IMG/VR virus record: IMGVR_UViG_3300028162_000004
Coordinates: 1 to 26,324 of that record
Reading direction: 5' to 3' (one strand)
Origin: a virus
Length of the DNA stretch: 26,324 nt
Part shown: positions 15,964 through 23,699 of the stretch, piece by piece
How the letters are laid out: each line of letters starts with the position of its first letter
Numbering within the stretch: position 1 is the first letter of the stretch
The notes under the pieces: generated by a model
What the model saw: only the letters and a program-made list of their open reading frames with translations
Databases searched by the model: none
What the model was told of the DNA's origin: nothing
Translations under genes and position numbers: made by a program

Positions 15964-16692
15964 TTACCCGTTATCGTTTTCGAGGAACGAGTTGAACTGT
16001 TCCACGGAACCGAAGAACTTCGCGATGTCCTTGGCGTCCGCGTTTTGGGCGACTTCGGCCAGAGGCACCCGGCGTTTGATGTACGTGTTCACGAACACGC
16101 TGATCTCTTCGACCATTTCGCCTTTGTCGTTCTTCACGTACTTACCGGTGTTCTTGACCTTTTCCTTGGTTTCGAGTTCCAGAACGGTCGAGCCGTCGAG
16201 ACACCCCGTATCCGCGTTGACTCCACAGACCAGATCACAAATAACCCTCCAAGCGGCGTCGTCTTCTGTTTCGTCAGCAGCGGGCTTGAAGTTCGGATCA
16301 GCGGCCTTGAGGTCGGTGATCGTTTCAGACACGAGCTGTTCTTCGTCGGTAAAGGAGCGTCCCATCGACTTGAGCACGAATTCCTTCATGTCCTTATGGA
16401 AGTAAGGCCCCTGAAAGATACAGAACGAGACTGCCGTTCCTTTATGTTCGCCGTCGTAATTATCCTGACCGATTTCCCGTCCGTGCGAATCGCAGATCGG
16501 GCGGATACAGGTGAGAATGCGTTTAATGAATTGATTTTTGGTTTTAAGTGCTATTTCGAGACTCGTCTTATTGAGCAGATACCACGCGGTACCCTGCGCC
16601 GGATTATTCTGGCGTTGAGATACCTGTGCTCTGGCAATCCCTGACCAAAGCTGCGTCATGTTCATCGGTTTACTGGTTGCTGGTGTAGTCAT
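15964..16692 (-). CDS. Probable ssDNA-binding protein (phage SSB-like)
   Basis: 242 residues; strong SD ACAGGAGAAAGAAGT. The central strand pattern (YLLNKTSLEIALKTKNQFIK, then GTAVSFCIFQGPYFHKDMKE at about 88-107) and the following helical segment of Asp/Glu-rich sequence (DLKAADPNFKPAADETEDDA) resemble DUF669/gp2.5-like phage single-strand-binding or recombination proteins. Those typically sit beside a Cas4/RecB-type exonuclease and a helicase. A second beta-rich part (STVLELETKEKVKN, VFVNTYIKRRVPL) follows. The C-terminus ends in an acidic tail (SFLENDNG), a common feature of SSBs that contact polymerases or helicases. No diagnostic single motif exists for this fold, so the call depends on shape, tail and neighbours. 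Confidence 0.45.
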   Translation of the reverse strand: MTTPATSKPMNMTQLWSGIARAQVSQRQNNPAQGTAWYLLNKTSLEIALKTKNQFIKRILTCIRPICDSHGREIGQDNYDGEHKGTAVSFCIFQGPYFHKDMKEFVLKSMGRSFTDEEQLVSETITDLKAADPNFKPAADETEDDAAWRVICDLVCGVNADTGCLDGSTVLELETKEKVKNTGKYVKNDKGEMVEEISVFVNTYIKRRVPLAEVAQNADAKDIAKFFGSVEQFNSFLENDNG

Positions 16693-16770
16693 ACTTCTTT
16701 CTCCTGTTTCTGTTGTTCGTTGCTGTTCCTATCCCGTCCGCTCTGCCAAACTACTTTCGGGGGGTTCGTT

Positions 16771-16798
16771 ACGGAAGAGAGTAAAACACCCTCTCCGT
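16771..16798 (-). other. Imperfect inverted repeat in leader of SSB-like gene
   Basis: Read leftward, ACGGAGAGGGT pairs with ACTCTCTTCCGT around GTTTT, giving 11 pairs with one bulged base and one G-U pair. It lies in the 129-bp gap between the 54-residue gene and the SSB-like gene, just downstream of a copy of the AAATAANTTGAA motif. No T-tract follows, so an operator or mRNA structure is more likely than a terminator. Confidence 0.4.
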
Positions 16799-16803
16799 TA
16801 AAT

Positions 16804-16815
16804 TTCAAATTATTT
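16804..16815 (-). promoter_or_regulatory. AAATAANTTGAA gene-end motif, copy 3 (N = T)
   Basis: AAATAATTTGAA, six bases after the stop of the 54-residue gene, at the start of the 129-bp gap before the SSB-like gene and just ahead of the inverted repeat. Role unknown. Confidence 0.45.
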
Positions 16816-16821
16816 TTTAAT

Positions 16822-16986
16822 TTATTTTTCTGCCTTAAAAACACGCGCCTCTACGACGAATCCGTCGTACCCTTTTTTACTTAGCAACTCGGCGTCCTTC
16901 GTAGCGTCTAGCTCGTAGTGGTGCTCGGAGTGTAGGACAGGCGCGCCGCGCCCTTGCAAAGTGAAAACCAAGTGTTTATGTTCCAT
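16822..16986 (-). CDS. Small hypothetical protein (54 aa)
   Basis: 54 codons from ATG at 16986 to TAA at 16822; SD AAAGGAATTAAAC. It begins two bases after the stop of the preceding gene. The sequence starts MEHKHLVFTLQGRGAP, followed by His-rich SEHHYELDATKDAELL and KGYDGFVVEARVFKAEK, probably two short beta strands around a helix. No known motif. Spacing, SD and codon use like its neighbours support a genuine gene. Confidence 0.6.
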   Translation of the reverse strand: MEHKHLVFTLQGRGAPVLHSEHHYELDATKDAELLSKKGYDGFVVEARVFKAEK

Positions 16987-16988
16987 GT

Positions 16989-17192
16989 TTAATTCCTTTC
17001 TAATACTTTTCTCAGCACGTCCGCTTCTAGTTCGAGCTTCCTTTTTTGATCGCCGAAAATCGAGGCGCGAGGGCTTAATTTATCTTCGTCGGCGAGCAGC
17101 CACGCTGTTATTTTTTCTTCTGAGAGCATATACGGCACCTTTCTTTTTATACTTCCTGCTTCATTAATTTGGCTTTTAGTGGGTTCTGTCAT
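16989..17192 (-). CDS. Small hypothetical protein (67 aa)
   Basis: 67 residues from the ATG at 17192, which overlaps the helicase stop as ATGA with GAGGGGGAAGT upstream; the open frame extends further up, but those codons lie inside the helicase gene. The protein has an N-terminal polar stretch (MTEPTKSQINEAGSIKRK), then MLSEEKITAWLLADEDKLSP, and ends in a helix DQKRKLELEADVLRKVLERN. It is probably all-helical. No family recognised. Confidence 0.6.
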   Translation of the reverse strand: MTEPTKSQINEAGSIKRKVPYMLSEEKITAWLLADEDKLSPRASIFGDQKRKLELEADVLRKVLERN

Positions 17193-19312
17193 ACTTCCCC
17201 CTCGAACCGTTCCTTCAGTAATTCCTGACCTTCCTTGTCCAAATAACGCGCTTCCGTGCCCCACTGCCGTAGCACAGCATAAGGGACGACCGTAGGCTTA
17301 AAGGTGTACGTCCCGTAAATCAAGAGCTGTTTATTGCCGATCGTCTGGTGAATATAGGCAGCGTCGTTCAGCGTCGCGCCGAAGGTTATCATATCGAACT
17401 CGGTCGTATGGCAAGTTGTCGCGTGTACTTCGTCGCGTTCCTGCCCGGCTCGGTTCGTGCGCCCTAAAGACTGCTCCGCTAGAATCGCGTCTCGCGGCCA
17501 CTGAAGATAATACGAGTGTCCGAAGTGTTGTAGGTTCAGGCCGGTGGACTTCGAGCCAAGAGAAGCTACCGTAACGCGGCGGCGATTTTCAGGCGCGATG
17601 ATTGCACGGTCGGCAACTTTCCCGGCAGGACAGTACAGCGCGTCGATTCCGGCTTCTATGAGTGCTTCCATAATCCAGCGACCGACCTCCTGATGGTAGA
17701 CCCAGATTAGAAGCCCCTCGCCCTTGTTCTCAGCTTTAAATTGTTTCACCCATTCGACACACGCCCGAATCTTGTAATCACAGACCCGTACGGCACGCCC
17801 GTCGCGCTCGATGCGCCCGTCGAAATCAGCGGCTTTCATCAGCCCCCAGTACGTGTAGAGAAGCTCCCCGACGTTCTTCCCGCCGTGGTTGTGCATATCC
17901 AGACCTATGAGATGCGGCGTGTCTAAGCCTGCCTTGGCGTGCGACTGTATCCACTGCCGGAGCTGCTTCGCATAGTCTTGGTGCAGAGTGTGAAATTCCT
18001 GCGAGCGTTCCAGCAGTATCTTAGCCTCTGGGATAGTGATACCCTTACGCTCGGCGAGCTTCTCTTCGGTAGGCCAGAACAGCTCGTTGTAAAACCCCGC
18101 GCCCTCGATCTCGTAACGCCATTTCCAGATGTGCATTGCATGTTCGATTTCGTCCCCGTTCGGGGTAAGCCACTCGTTCGTGATTTTGGCTATAAGCCTC
18201 TCGACGGCGTTCTGCCCTTCGCACTTCTCGAAATTCGGGACGGCGTTATTGTCGAAGAGCTGGCTTGCCCACGCCGCGCCGTTCACGGACGTAACGACAC
18301 CGGGGCAGGTCTCCAGCCGCTTCTTATACGCCTTCCGGAAGCCCATAAGCCCGTGCTCGAACTGCTCGTTAGGAAAATTCTGCTGCGCCCAGTTCACCAG
18401 AGGCATAATCGGGCCGGTCTTCGGTCGGTTGTCGTTCCGGTAATCGGACATATTGGAAGCCTGAGAATCAATCAGGGCAGACCACGCCTCGGCGATCACC
18501 GGAGCGTTGGGCAGGAAGTTGTTATTCTTGAGCGCAGCGCGAGCGAGGTAGTGATAATCTGCGGGGGACTTGCGGGTAATTGTACCGGACAGACAAATGA
18601 TCTCGGGGTTATGTTTATTGACGTACTCCCTGAACCGTTTCGCGCGGGCTGAGTTACGGGCACCGGATACGTTATGCGCCTCGTCACAGATAATGCAGGT
18701 CGGCTCGATGTCTTCGAGAATCTCGGAGGCGTCCTTCGAGGACATCATGGAATACGTCGCGACGTAAAGCCCCTTCTTGTTGCTCTTGGCGAGCAGGCGG
18801 CGGTAATTGGGCGTGTGCCCGGCGAGGACGTGGACGTGCAGATTAAAGTCGCGAAGCCACTTGCGGTACTGTTGCAGGTCGTGCTCGACAAGCTGAATCA
18901 GCACCGGAGACGGGACGATTAGGAGAATCTTGTGCTTGCCCTTCTGAAAGGCTTCGTTCGCTATCATCAGGGAAGTGAGTGTCTTGCCCCCTCCGACCGC
19001 GATAGGAAGGAACGCGCCGTCGAAATCATAGTAGGCGGCGATAGCGGCAGCCTGCTCGCGGAAGAGCCTGTGCTTCGGGGAGGCGTTGTAGAAATCGCTC
19101 GCCAGATACTTCCAGCTTATCATGTCGATTTCTTCTTTGGTCAGCGGCTCCTGAATCGGAAGCGCGACAATACGCCGGACTTCGGAAGCGATATTATCCT
19201 CGGCCTTCTGCTGCATTCTCGTCAGGGACTTGACGGGAGACAGGGCGGCAGGGGAGACCGGCGCGGGGGTCGCGGCGGCTCGTCGGTGTAACTGGGAGAA
19301 AGAGAGGGCCAT
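17189..19312 (-). CDS. Superfamily 2 (SNF2/DEAH-like) helicase
   Basis: 707 residues; ATG overlaps the methyltransferase stop as TAATG. Helicase motifs in order: Q-like region HRLFREQAAAIAAY (81-94), Walker A GGGKT (107-111), motif Ia LIVPSPVLIQ (131-140), Walker B DEAH (210-213), motif III SGT (242-244), motif V-like GSKSTGLNLQHF, and motif VI SLGRTNRAGQ (about 615-625). An insert of about 300 residues separates the two RecA-like lobes. The EQSLGRTNRAGQ form of motif VI is typical of phage SNF2-type and DEAD/DEAH translocases acting on double-stranded DNA. Likely role: unwinding or fork remodelling in phage replication or recombination. The N-terminal 35 residues are Ala/Pro-rich and probably disordered. 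Confidence 0.88.
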   Translation of the reverse strand: MALSFSQLHRRAAATPAPVSPAALSPVKSLTRMQQKAEDNIASEVRRIVALPIQEPLTKEEIDMISWKYLASDFYNASPKHRLFREQAAAIAAYYDFDGAFLPIAVGGGKTLTSLMIANEAFQKGKHKILLIVPSPVLIQLVEHDLQQYRKWLRDFNLHVHVLAGHTPNYRRLLAKSNKKGLYVATYSMMSSKDASEILEDIEPTCIICDEAHNVSGARNSARAKRFREYVNKHNPEIICLSGTITRKSPADYHYLARAALKNNNFLPNAPVIAEAWSALIDSQASNMSDYRNDNRPKTGPIMPLVNWAQQNFPNEQFEHGLMGFRKAYKKRLETCPGVVTSVNGAAWASQLFDNNAVPNFEKCEGQNAVERLIAKITNEWLTPNGDEIEHAMHIWKWRYEIEGAGFYNELFWPTEEKLAERKGITIPEAKILLERSQEFHTLHQDYAKQLRQWIQSHAKAGLDTPHLIGLDMHNHGGKNVGELLYTYWGLMKAADFDGRIERDGRAVRVCDYKIRACVEWVKQFKAENKGEGLLIWVYHQEVGRWIMEALIEAGIDALYCPAGKVADRAIIAPENRRRVTVASLGSKSTGLNLQHFGHSYYLQWPRDAILAEQSLGRTNRAGQERDEVHATTCHTTEFDMITFGATLNDAAYIHQTIGNKQLLIYGTYTFKPTVVPYAVLRQWGTEARYLDKEGQELLKERFEGEV

Positions 19313-20364
19313 TACTTTTTCTCCGCAATCAATTTAACACGCGCGGCAATTAAACCTATATAATTAGGATTTAGTTCGCAAAGAACGGCATCCCGCCCGT
19401 TTTTTACAGACACGCCTGCCGTAGTGCCACTTCCTCCAAACGGGTCGAGAACGGTTCCGCCAGCCGGACAACCAGCAAGGATGCAAGGCTCTATCAAATC
19501 GGAAGGGAAGGTGGCGAAGTGTGCGCCCTTGTACGGCTTCGTGGTGACTGTCCAGACGGAGCGTCGGTTGCGCTTTCCATCATCTCCTGTTCCACATCTT
19601 CCAAGATTTGTGGGTGCTCTGCCTACGTATGCAGATTCTTGTGCTTCTGACTTCTTGCTCGATTTGTGTTTTACGTTTGGAGCAACGGCATCCTCCTTAA
19701 TCGCCTCGTTATCAAAATAATACTTCGCCGATTTACTTAGCAGAAATATGTATTCATGAGCCTTCGTGCATCGGTCGGTAACGCTTTCAGGCATCGGATT
19801 CGGTTTGTGCCAGATAATGTCCTGCCGCAGATACCATCCGTCTTGCTGAAGGGCGAAAGCAACCCGCCAAGGGATGCCGATTAGGTCTTTTGGTTTGAGA
19901 CCTATGGTGTCCGCTTTCATCCCTTTGCTGTTACCAACGTCGCCAACCTTGCCATCTGGCACCTGATACCCGCGGTTTGCCGCGTAGCTATCCCCCAAAT
20001 TCAGCCACAGCGTACCGTCATCACGCAGAACCCGCTTCACTTCGCGGAATACCTCGACCAGCTTTTTAACGAAGGCATCCGGCGTTTCCTCCAAACCAAT
20101 CTGACCGTCACATCCGTAATCACGAAGTCCGAAGTAGGGCGGTGATGTTACGCAGGTGTTTATACATTCGTCCGGAAGTGTCTTGAGTGATTCGATGCAA
20201 TCACCCGATAATACAGTGTACTCTGCTTTATTAAGTTGTGATTCGCAGTAAAGAACTTCTGCGTCGCATTCTCTATCTACCGGACATTCGGCGTTCTCGC
20301 AGCGCATGGGCTGTGTGTGCCCGTCGCCTACGATAGAGCCTCCGCAATTAGGGCATGTTTTCAT
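19312..20364 (-). CDS. Beta-class DNA methyltransferase with N-terminal zinc ribbon
   Basis: 350 residues from ATG at 20364 (SD GGAAGAGGCTT); it begins inside the preceding small gene. Residues 4-27 form a zinc-ribbon pattern (CPNC...CENAEC). The methyltransferase part has the catalytic motif TSPPYFGLRDYG at 73-84 and the AdoMet-binding motif LDPFGGSGTT near residue 315. Catalytic motif before AdoMet motif is the beta order (N6-adenine or N4-cytosine). The TSPPY form is more often seen in N4-cytosine enzymes, but the base cannot be settled from sequence. GTLWLNLGDSYA and GIPWRVAFALQQDGW are typical of this family. No restriction endonuclease is adjacent, so this is a solitary phage enzyme, probably protecting DNA from host restriction or marking it. 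Confidence 0.88.
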   Translation of the reverse strand: MKTCPNCGGSIVGDGHTQPMRCENAECPVDRECDAEVLYCESQLNKAEYTVLSGDCIESLKTLPDECINTCVTSPPYFGLRDYGCDGQIGLEETPDAFVKKLVEVFREVKRVLRDDGTLWLNLGDSYAANRGYQVPDGKVGDVGNSKGMKADTIGLKPKDLIGIPWRVAFALQQDGWYLRQDIIWHKPNPMPESVTDRCTKAHEYIFLLSKSAKYYFDNEAIKEDAVAPNVKHKSSKKSEAQESAYVGRAPTNLGRCGTGDDGKRNRRSVWTVTTKPYKGAHFATFPSDLIEPCILAGCPAGGTVLDPFGGSGTTAGVSVKNGRDAVLCELNPNYIGLIAARVKLIAEKK

Positions 20365-20518
20365 AAGCCTCTTCCATGCGAAGGTATTCCAGCACCTGTT
20401 CAATAAGGGCGATACGTTCCTTAACCGGCTCTTTAGGCAAAGACTGCATTACAGCAGTGCATTGCTTATCAAATTCATCGGGGATGTACTGCGCTGCTTT
20501 TAATTTACTTATGTCCAC
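20348..20518 (-). CDS. Small helical hypothetical protein (56 aa, GTG start)
   Basis: 56 codons from GTG at 20518 to TAA at 20348; the SD AAAGGAG lies seven bases ahead. It overlaps the methyltransferase start by 17 bp, consistent with translational coupling. The protein (MDISKLKAAQYIPDEFDKQC, then AVMQSLPKEPVKERIALIEQ, ending MEEAYENMP) should form two or three helices. Family unknown. It accounts for the gap between neighbouring genes. Confidence 0.6.
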   Translation of the reverse strand: MDISKLKAAQYIPDEFDKQCTAVMQSLPKEPVKERIALIEQVLEYLRMEEAYENMP

Positions 20519-20546
20519 TTTGTTCTCCTTTGTTCCTGTTTAACTG

Positions 20547-20708
20547 TTAAGCAATTACTTCGTATTCGTTCCAAAAGTGATCAATCGTTACCTTGTGCCG
20601 AGCTTTCAACTCGCGCAGGGATACAGTAAGCGAACAGACTTCCTTTACAATGAAAATCTCTCGCGTGTTTTTATTCCGGACGATTTCGCCGGTGATTACT
20701 TCGTTCAC
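20547..20708 (-). CDS. Small hypothetical protein (53 aa, GTG start)
   Basis: 53 residues from GTG at 20708, which overlaps the previous stop as GTGA and follows a strong GGGAGG SD. An ATG nine codons upstream lies inside the preceding gene and is less likely. The sequence MNEVITGEIVRNKNTREIFI, followed by LTVSLRELKARHKVTIDHFW, has alternating hydrophobic residues suggesting a small beta-barrel, such as an SH3- or KOW-like fold. No named family. Confidence 0.55.
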   Translation of the reverse strand: MNEVITGEIVRNKNTREIFIVKEVCSLTVSLRELKARHKVTIDHFWNEYEVIA

Positions 20709-21067
20709 TTCATTTCCTCCCTGACTTTTTCCCAAATCCCTTCACTGTCGCCCTGCCCTGCTTTATCAAAGCCGTAGTGCAAAATCAGCACCGCTTCCCG
20801 TTCGCCGAGCGACTTCTTAAACCGCTTCTCGTAAATCTTCCCGTAGTGCTGGATATAGGCTACCGCGATCTCGAAACTCTTTTCGTCGTGGAGCCTGTCC
20901 GAGAGACGGTAATCTTTACTTGTGAACGTGTTTACGTCGTGCACGAGCCATGTAGGGAGTAAAAGCACCCCCGCTTCCCCGCGCCCTCCTCGGGCGTGTT
21001 CGTCGAAAGCCGTCTTGACTTCGGCTACCGCGTAAAGGAGGGCGTAAAGGGAAAGAGGAGTTAGCAT
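20705..21067 (-). CDS. Possible lysozyme-fold protein, function uncertain
   Basis: 120 residues from the ATG at 21067 (SD GGAGAGTGTGGT); it overlaps the end of the C5-methyltransferase gene by seven bases. The segments LYALLYAVAEVKTAF, then LLLPTWLVHDVN, AYIQHYGKIYEKRFKKSL and VREEMK follow the order of a phage lysozyme-like/transglycosylase family. In that family a catalytic Glu near the N-terminus is followed by a GPYQI-type strand, then an AY..HYG..YEKR.GK helix. Here the ES.G catalytic context is not preserved (AEVKTAF) and the Asn-Gly-Gly loop is replaced by LHYGFDKAGQG, so enzymatic activity is doubtful. Placement among methyltransferases is odd for a lysis gene. The assignment is a weak inference. 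Confidence 0.35.
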   Translation of the reverse strand: MLTPLSLYALLYAVAEVKTAFDEHARGGRGEAGVLLLPTWLVHDVNTFTSKDYRLSDRLHDEKSFEIAVAYIQHYGKIYEKRFKKSLGEREAVLILHYGFDKAGQGDSEGIWEKVREEMK

Positions 21068-21834
21068 ACCACACTCTCCATTCCTGCAAAAATCCAAAAA
21101 GGAATAACCGGAGTGATTGAGTTGCCCAGAGCTAAATACCTGCGTCCGTCCAACCTGCCGGGAATCCCATCGCTTTCTCGTATTCCTCCGGCATTAGTTT
21201 CCGTAATCTCAACGAGGCAGGAGGACAATCGCTCAAGCGAGACGCCTCCTTTCCACGGCAGCAACATCGGGAGAACATCTTCTGCCCCTCTACTGCGTAT
21301 AACCTGTCCGCGCTTTTCTGCGTAATTAAGTACCGCGTCGGCGCGTCCGGGTTCAGGATGTCCGACAATGTATGCTCTTTTCCTGCGACAAGCGCATCCA
21401 AAATTCTGTGAATCAAAGATTCTGTGTGACCACTCATAAGCGAACATCTCCTGTTTAACTGTTTCCATATGTTTAACGACTTGAGGCACATTCTCGATAA
21501 CTACCCATTCAGGGTCGATTTCATTTATCAATCGTGCTAATTCCCAAAAAAGCCCGCTATGTTCTCCGTCTAGGTGTTTATGTGATCCATGCGCTGCTTG
21601 CGATAAATCGGTGCAGGGAAACCCTCCGGTGATTAAATCAACACCGATGAAATCGCGAAAAAGCTCGCCCGACATTTCTTTAATATCGCCGTAGTTTGGT
21701 ATCTCTGGAAAATGTTTAGCAAGTACAGTACAAGCAAAGGGGTCTATCTCTGAAAAGCCGACGGTATTTATCCCGTTGAGCTTCGCTGCGATAGTAAATC
21801 CGCCGATCCCGCTAAATAAATCAAGGTGTTGCAT
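21061..21834 (-). CDS. dcm: C5-cytosine DNA methyltransferase
   Basis: 257 residues; excellent SD AAAGGAGG before ATG. Motif I DLFSGIGGF (5-13), motif IV GGFPCTDLS with catalytic Cys74, motif VI ENV with Glu114, motif VIII-like FGCACRRKRAYIVG (about 145-158; usually FG.PQ.R.R), and motif X GNSITP (about 236-241) all occur in the standard order. The target-recognition region between VIII and X is short, about 75 residues, so the whole protein is smaller than typical bacterial enzymes. It methylates C5 of cytosine at an unknown short site. A GC-rich hairpin sits between the nuclease gene and its SD. There is no partner endonuclease, so it is likely an anti-restriction enzyme. Confidence 0.9.
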   Translation of the reverse strand: MQHLDLFSGIGGFTIAAKLNGINTVGFSEIDPFACTVLAKHFPEIPNYGDIKEMSGELFRDFIGVDLITGGFPCTDLSQAAHGSHKHLDGEHSGLFWELARLINEIDPEWVVIENVPQVVKHMETVKQEMFAYEWSHRIFDSQNFGCACRRKRAYIVGHPEPGRADAVLNYAEKRGQVIRSRGAEDVLPMLLPWKGGVSLERLSSCLVEITETNAGGIRESDGIPGRLDGRRYLALGNSITPVIPFWIFAGMESVVC

Positions 21835-21847
21835 AGCCTCCTTTGCT

Positions 21848-21871
21848 CCCGCCCCTCCGAAGAAGGGCGGG
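21848..21871 (-). promoter_or_regulatory. GC-rich hairpin before the C5-methyltransferase SD
   Basis: CCCGCCC and GGGCGGG (21848-21854 with 21865-21871) form a perfect 7-bp stem with a 10-base loop. Read in the gene direction it ends about three bases before the AAAGGAGG SD, in the 47-bp gap after the nuclease gene. It could control translation of the methyltransferase or work as an attenuator. Confidence 0.45.
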
Positions 21872-21881
21872 CGTTTCTTCC

Positions 21882-23699
21882 TTATTGACCCGGCTCACCG
21901 ATAACGACAGAAGCGTAGGCTTCCAGCGCGAAGATAAGCACCTGATCGTCCGAGCCTTTCGGCACGTTGACGGCTTCGATAATACTGTTCCCGATCAACT
22001 CCGCCCAGCGAGGCGCGTTGGCGTTAATCATATCGCGGCGGGTGAACACCGGGATAGAATAGTAACTATCCGAAGGCGTACCGGCTTCGCGTGCGATTTT
22101 CAGAATCTCGTCCGCCACAGCCTCCATGAAATCGCGCAGGTAAATGACGTGATTCGCGTCGCCGAATTTGTACGACAGTCGTTTGCGGTTCTGGACGCGG
22201 TGGTAAGCTACCGTGAATCCTTTGCGCTCCGGCTCGTAGAACTGGTCGGCGAACTCCTTACGGGTAAGCCCTTCCTCGACCGGCTTAACGAGCGCGGCGG
22301 GGGCGGCAGGCACTGGAGGAACTGCCGGAGGAGGTAAGGACACCTTCGGCGGTGCTTCGACCTTGACGGCCATTTCCGGAGCCTTGACGACTACGGGCGG
22401 GACGACCTGCGCTACGACAGGGGCTTCTTCGACCGGGGCGTCTTTCAGGACGAACGACACAGAGCCGTCTTCGTTCGCTTCGATCTTGTAGGCGTCCGGC
22501 GAGGGTTTCCCTTCACGCTCAGACAGCACCTTGCACACGGAGCACGGGCGACCGCCGTTCATGCCGAGAACGAGGCTCTTGTTATCGGGGCCGGTACAGA
22601 CCGGGCATGACTCGCTGTACCATGGGGCTTGCTGGCGAGGCGTGTCCGATACGGGCACGGCAGCGACGGCTACCGGCGCGGGGGCGGCTACCTGAACGGG
22701 AGCCGGTACGGACGGGACGGGAACGGGCGTCCCGCTGCTCGCGGCGGCGGCGAGTGCTTTTTTACGATTTAACTCTGCTACTAGTGACATTTTTCTTTCT
22801 CCTTCTTTTGACCCGCTCTCGTTCATCGAGGCGAGGATATTACTGTGTTCTTCTGCTTTGGCTTCGACGGAACTCCCGTCGATTCTAGCCTTATACTCTC
22901 TGCAAGATTCGCGACCTAAACATATCTGCAAAAACGGGCAACCCCCGTACGCATTACACGCGCTCATTTTATCTTCCGGCATCGGTACGTCATGTACTTC
23001 TTTAGCGTTCTTTGAATAAAGCACCATGTCATTTACCACGGGCAGTATTTCCTTATCCCAGTATTCCTGTAACTGTTCCTTTGTTTTTTCGACTTCGATT
23101 ACTTTAACGGCGGGGTCTTCGATGTCTTTCCTGAAAAGGTTATAGCGGAGCCAGAGCGTCGGCTGATCGTAAACGCCCGTGGCGTAGAGTGACTGCCCGT
23201 AGGCGTTCATCGCTACGGCTCTGCCGAGCTTCGCCTTACCGTAATACTTGAAGTTGCCGCAGAATTTATGGTCCTGAACGTGCCCTACAGCAAACGAAAG
23301 GTAGTCGATGAATCCCGAGAACCGTACCTTAACGCCGTGGAACTCGCCAATGTCGTATTTGATAGGATATTCGGTTTGTCCGTCCGGTAGCCGGGTGAGG
23401 ACGCCTTCGGTAATGCCTTTATCAATCAGCGTTTTAACAAGCACCTGATCCGTTTCATTGATGGCAAAACCGGTCGGTTGACTGGTAAAGCGGTTATACT
23501 GCTTTTCCCAGCCTTCAGGGTAAAGCGGCTCGCTCTTATTAAACCGTTCGCAGACTCCGTGCCCGATGTCACCGAGCAGTGTGTTCGTGCCCTGCTTCTC
23601 CGGAAGGCCGAGGACGTGCTTTAGCCACCAAGAGCGGTAGCAGGTCTTCGCCCGGTCGATCTGCGAAGGAGAGATTTTAAGTAGGGGGGTCGTTGGCAT
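21882..23699 (-). CDS. RecB/Cas4-like Fe-S nuclease fused to zinc-ribbon C-terminal half
   Basis: 605 residues; ATG directly follows the previous stop. Residues 1-270 are a PD-(D/E)XK nuclease: SPSQID.AKTCYRSWW with Cys20, GDIGHGVCERF with His47 and Glu51, GFIDYL with Asp132, QDHKF with Asp143 and Lys145, and the QSLY motif at 169-172. Cys248, 254, 260 and 266 (CNAYGGCPFLQIC, then RESC), with Cys20, suggest an iron-sulfur cluster as in Cas4 and AddB. After a hinge, residues 304-605 comprise a Pro/Ala/Val-rich linker, a zinc ribbon (Cys365, 368, 386, 389), a second Pro-rich linker and a final domain of about 135 residues I do not recognise. An in-frame ATG with an ideal SD sits exactly at the junction. 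The nuclease would resect double-stranded ends for recombination or process replication ends. Confidence 0.8.
   Translation of the reverse strand: MPTTPLLKISPSQIDRAKTCYRSWWLKHVLGLPEKQGTNTLLGDIGHGVCERFNKSEPLYPEGWEKQYNRFTSQPTGFAINETDQVLVKTLIDKGITEGVLTRLPDGQTEYPIKYDIGEFHGVKVRFSGFIDYLSFAVGHVQDHKFCGNFKYYGKAKLGRAVAMNAYGQSLYATGVYDQPTLWLRYNLFRKDIEDPAVKVIEVEKTKEQLQEYWDKEILPVVNDMVLYSKNAKEVHDVPMPEDKMSACNAYGGCPFLQICLGRESCREYKARIDGSSVEAKAEEHSNILASMNESGSKEGERKMSLVAELNRKKALAAAASSGTPVPVPSVPAPVQVAAPAPVAVAAVPVSDTPRQQAPWYSESCPVCTGPDNKSLVLGMNGGRPCSVCKVLSEREGKPSPDAYKIEANEDGSVSFVLKDAPVEEAPVVAQVVPPVVVKAPEMAVKVEAPPKVSLPPPAVPPVPAAPAALVKPVEEGLTRKEFADQFYEPERKGFTVAYHRVQNRKRLSYKFGDANHVIYLRDFMEAVADEILKIAREAGTPSDSYYSIPVFTRRDMINANAPRWAELIGNSIIEAVNVPKGSDDQVLIFALEAYASVVIGEPGQ
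22788..22804 (-). promoter_or_regulatory. Internal SD and in-frame start inside the nuclease gene
   Basis: Read leftward: AAGGAG (22804-22799), eight bases, ATG (22790-22788), Met304 of the nuclease frame. It would give a 302-residue protein beginning MSLVAELNRKKALAA, holding the zinc ribbon and the C-terminal domain without the nuclease. SD and spacing are as good as at any true start in the window. Confidence 0.5.

Noticed and set aside
17939-18652. A 237-codon plus-strand frame inside the helicase gene
   Set aside because: Lies wholly opposite clear helicase coding sequence and shows no motif; an antisense shadow. The same applies to the 199-codon frame at 16045-16644 opposite the SSB-like gene.
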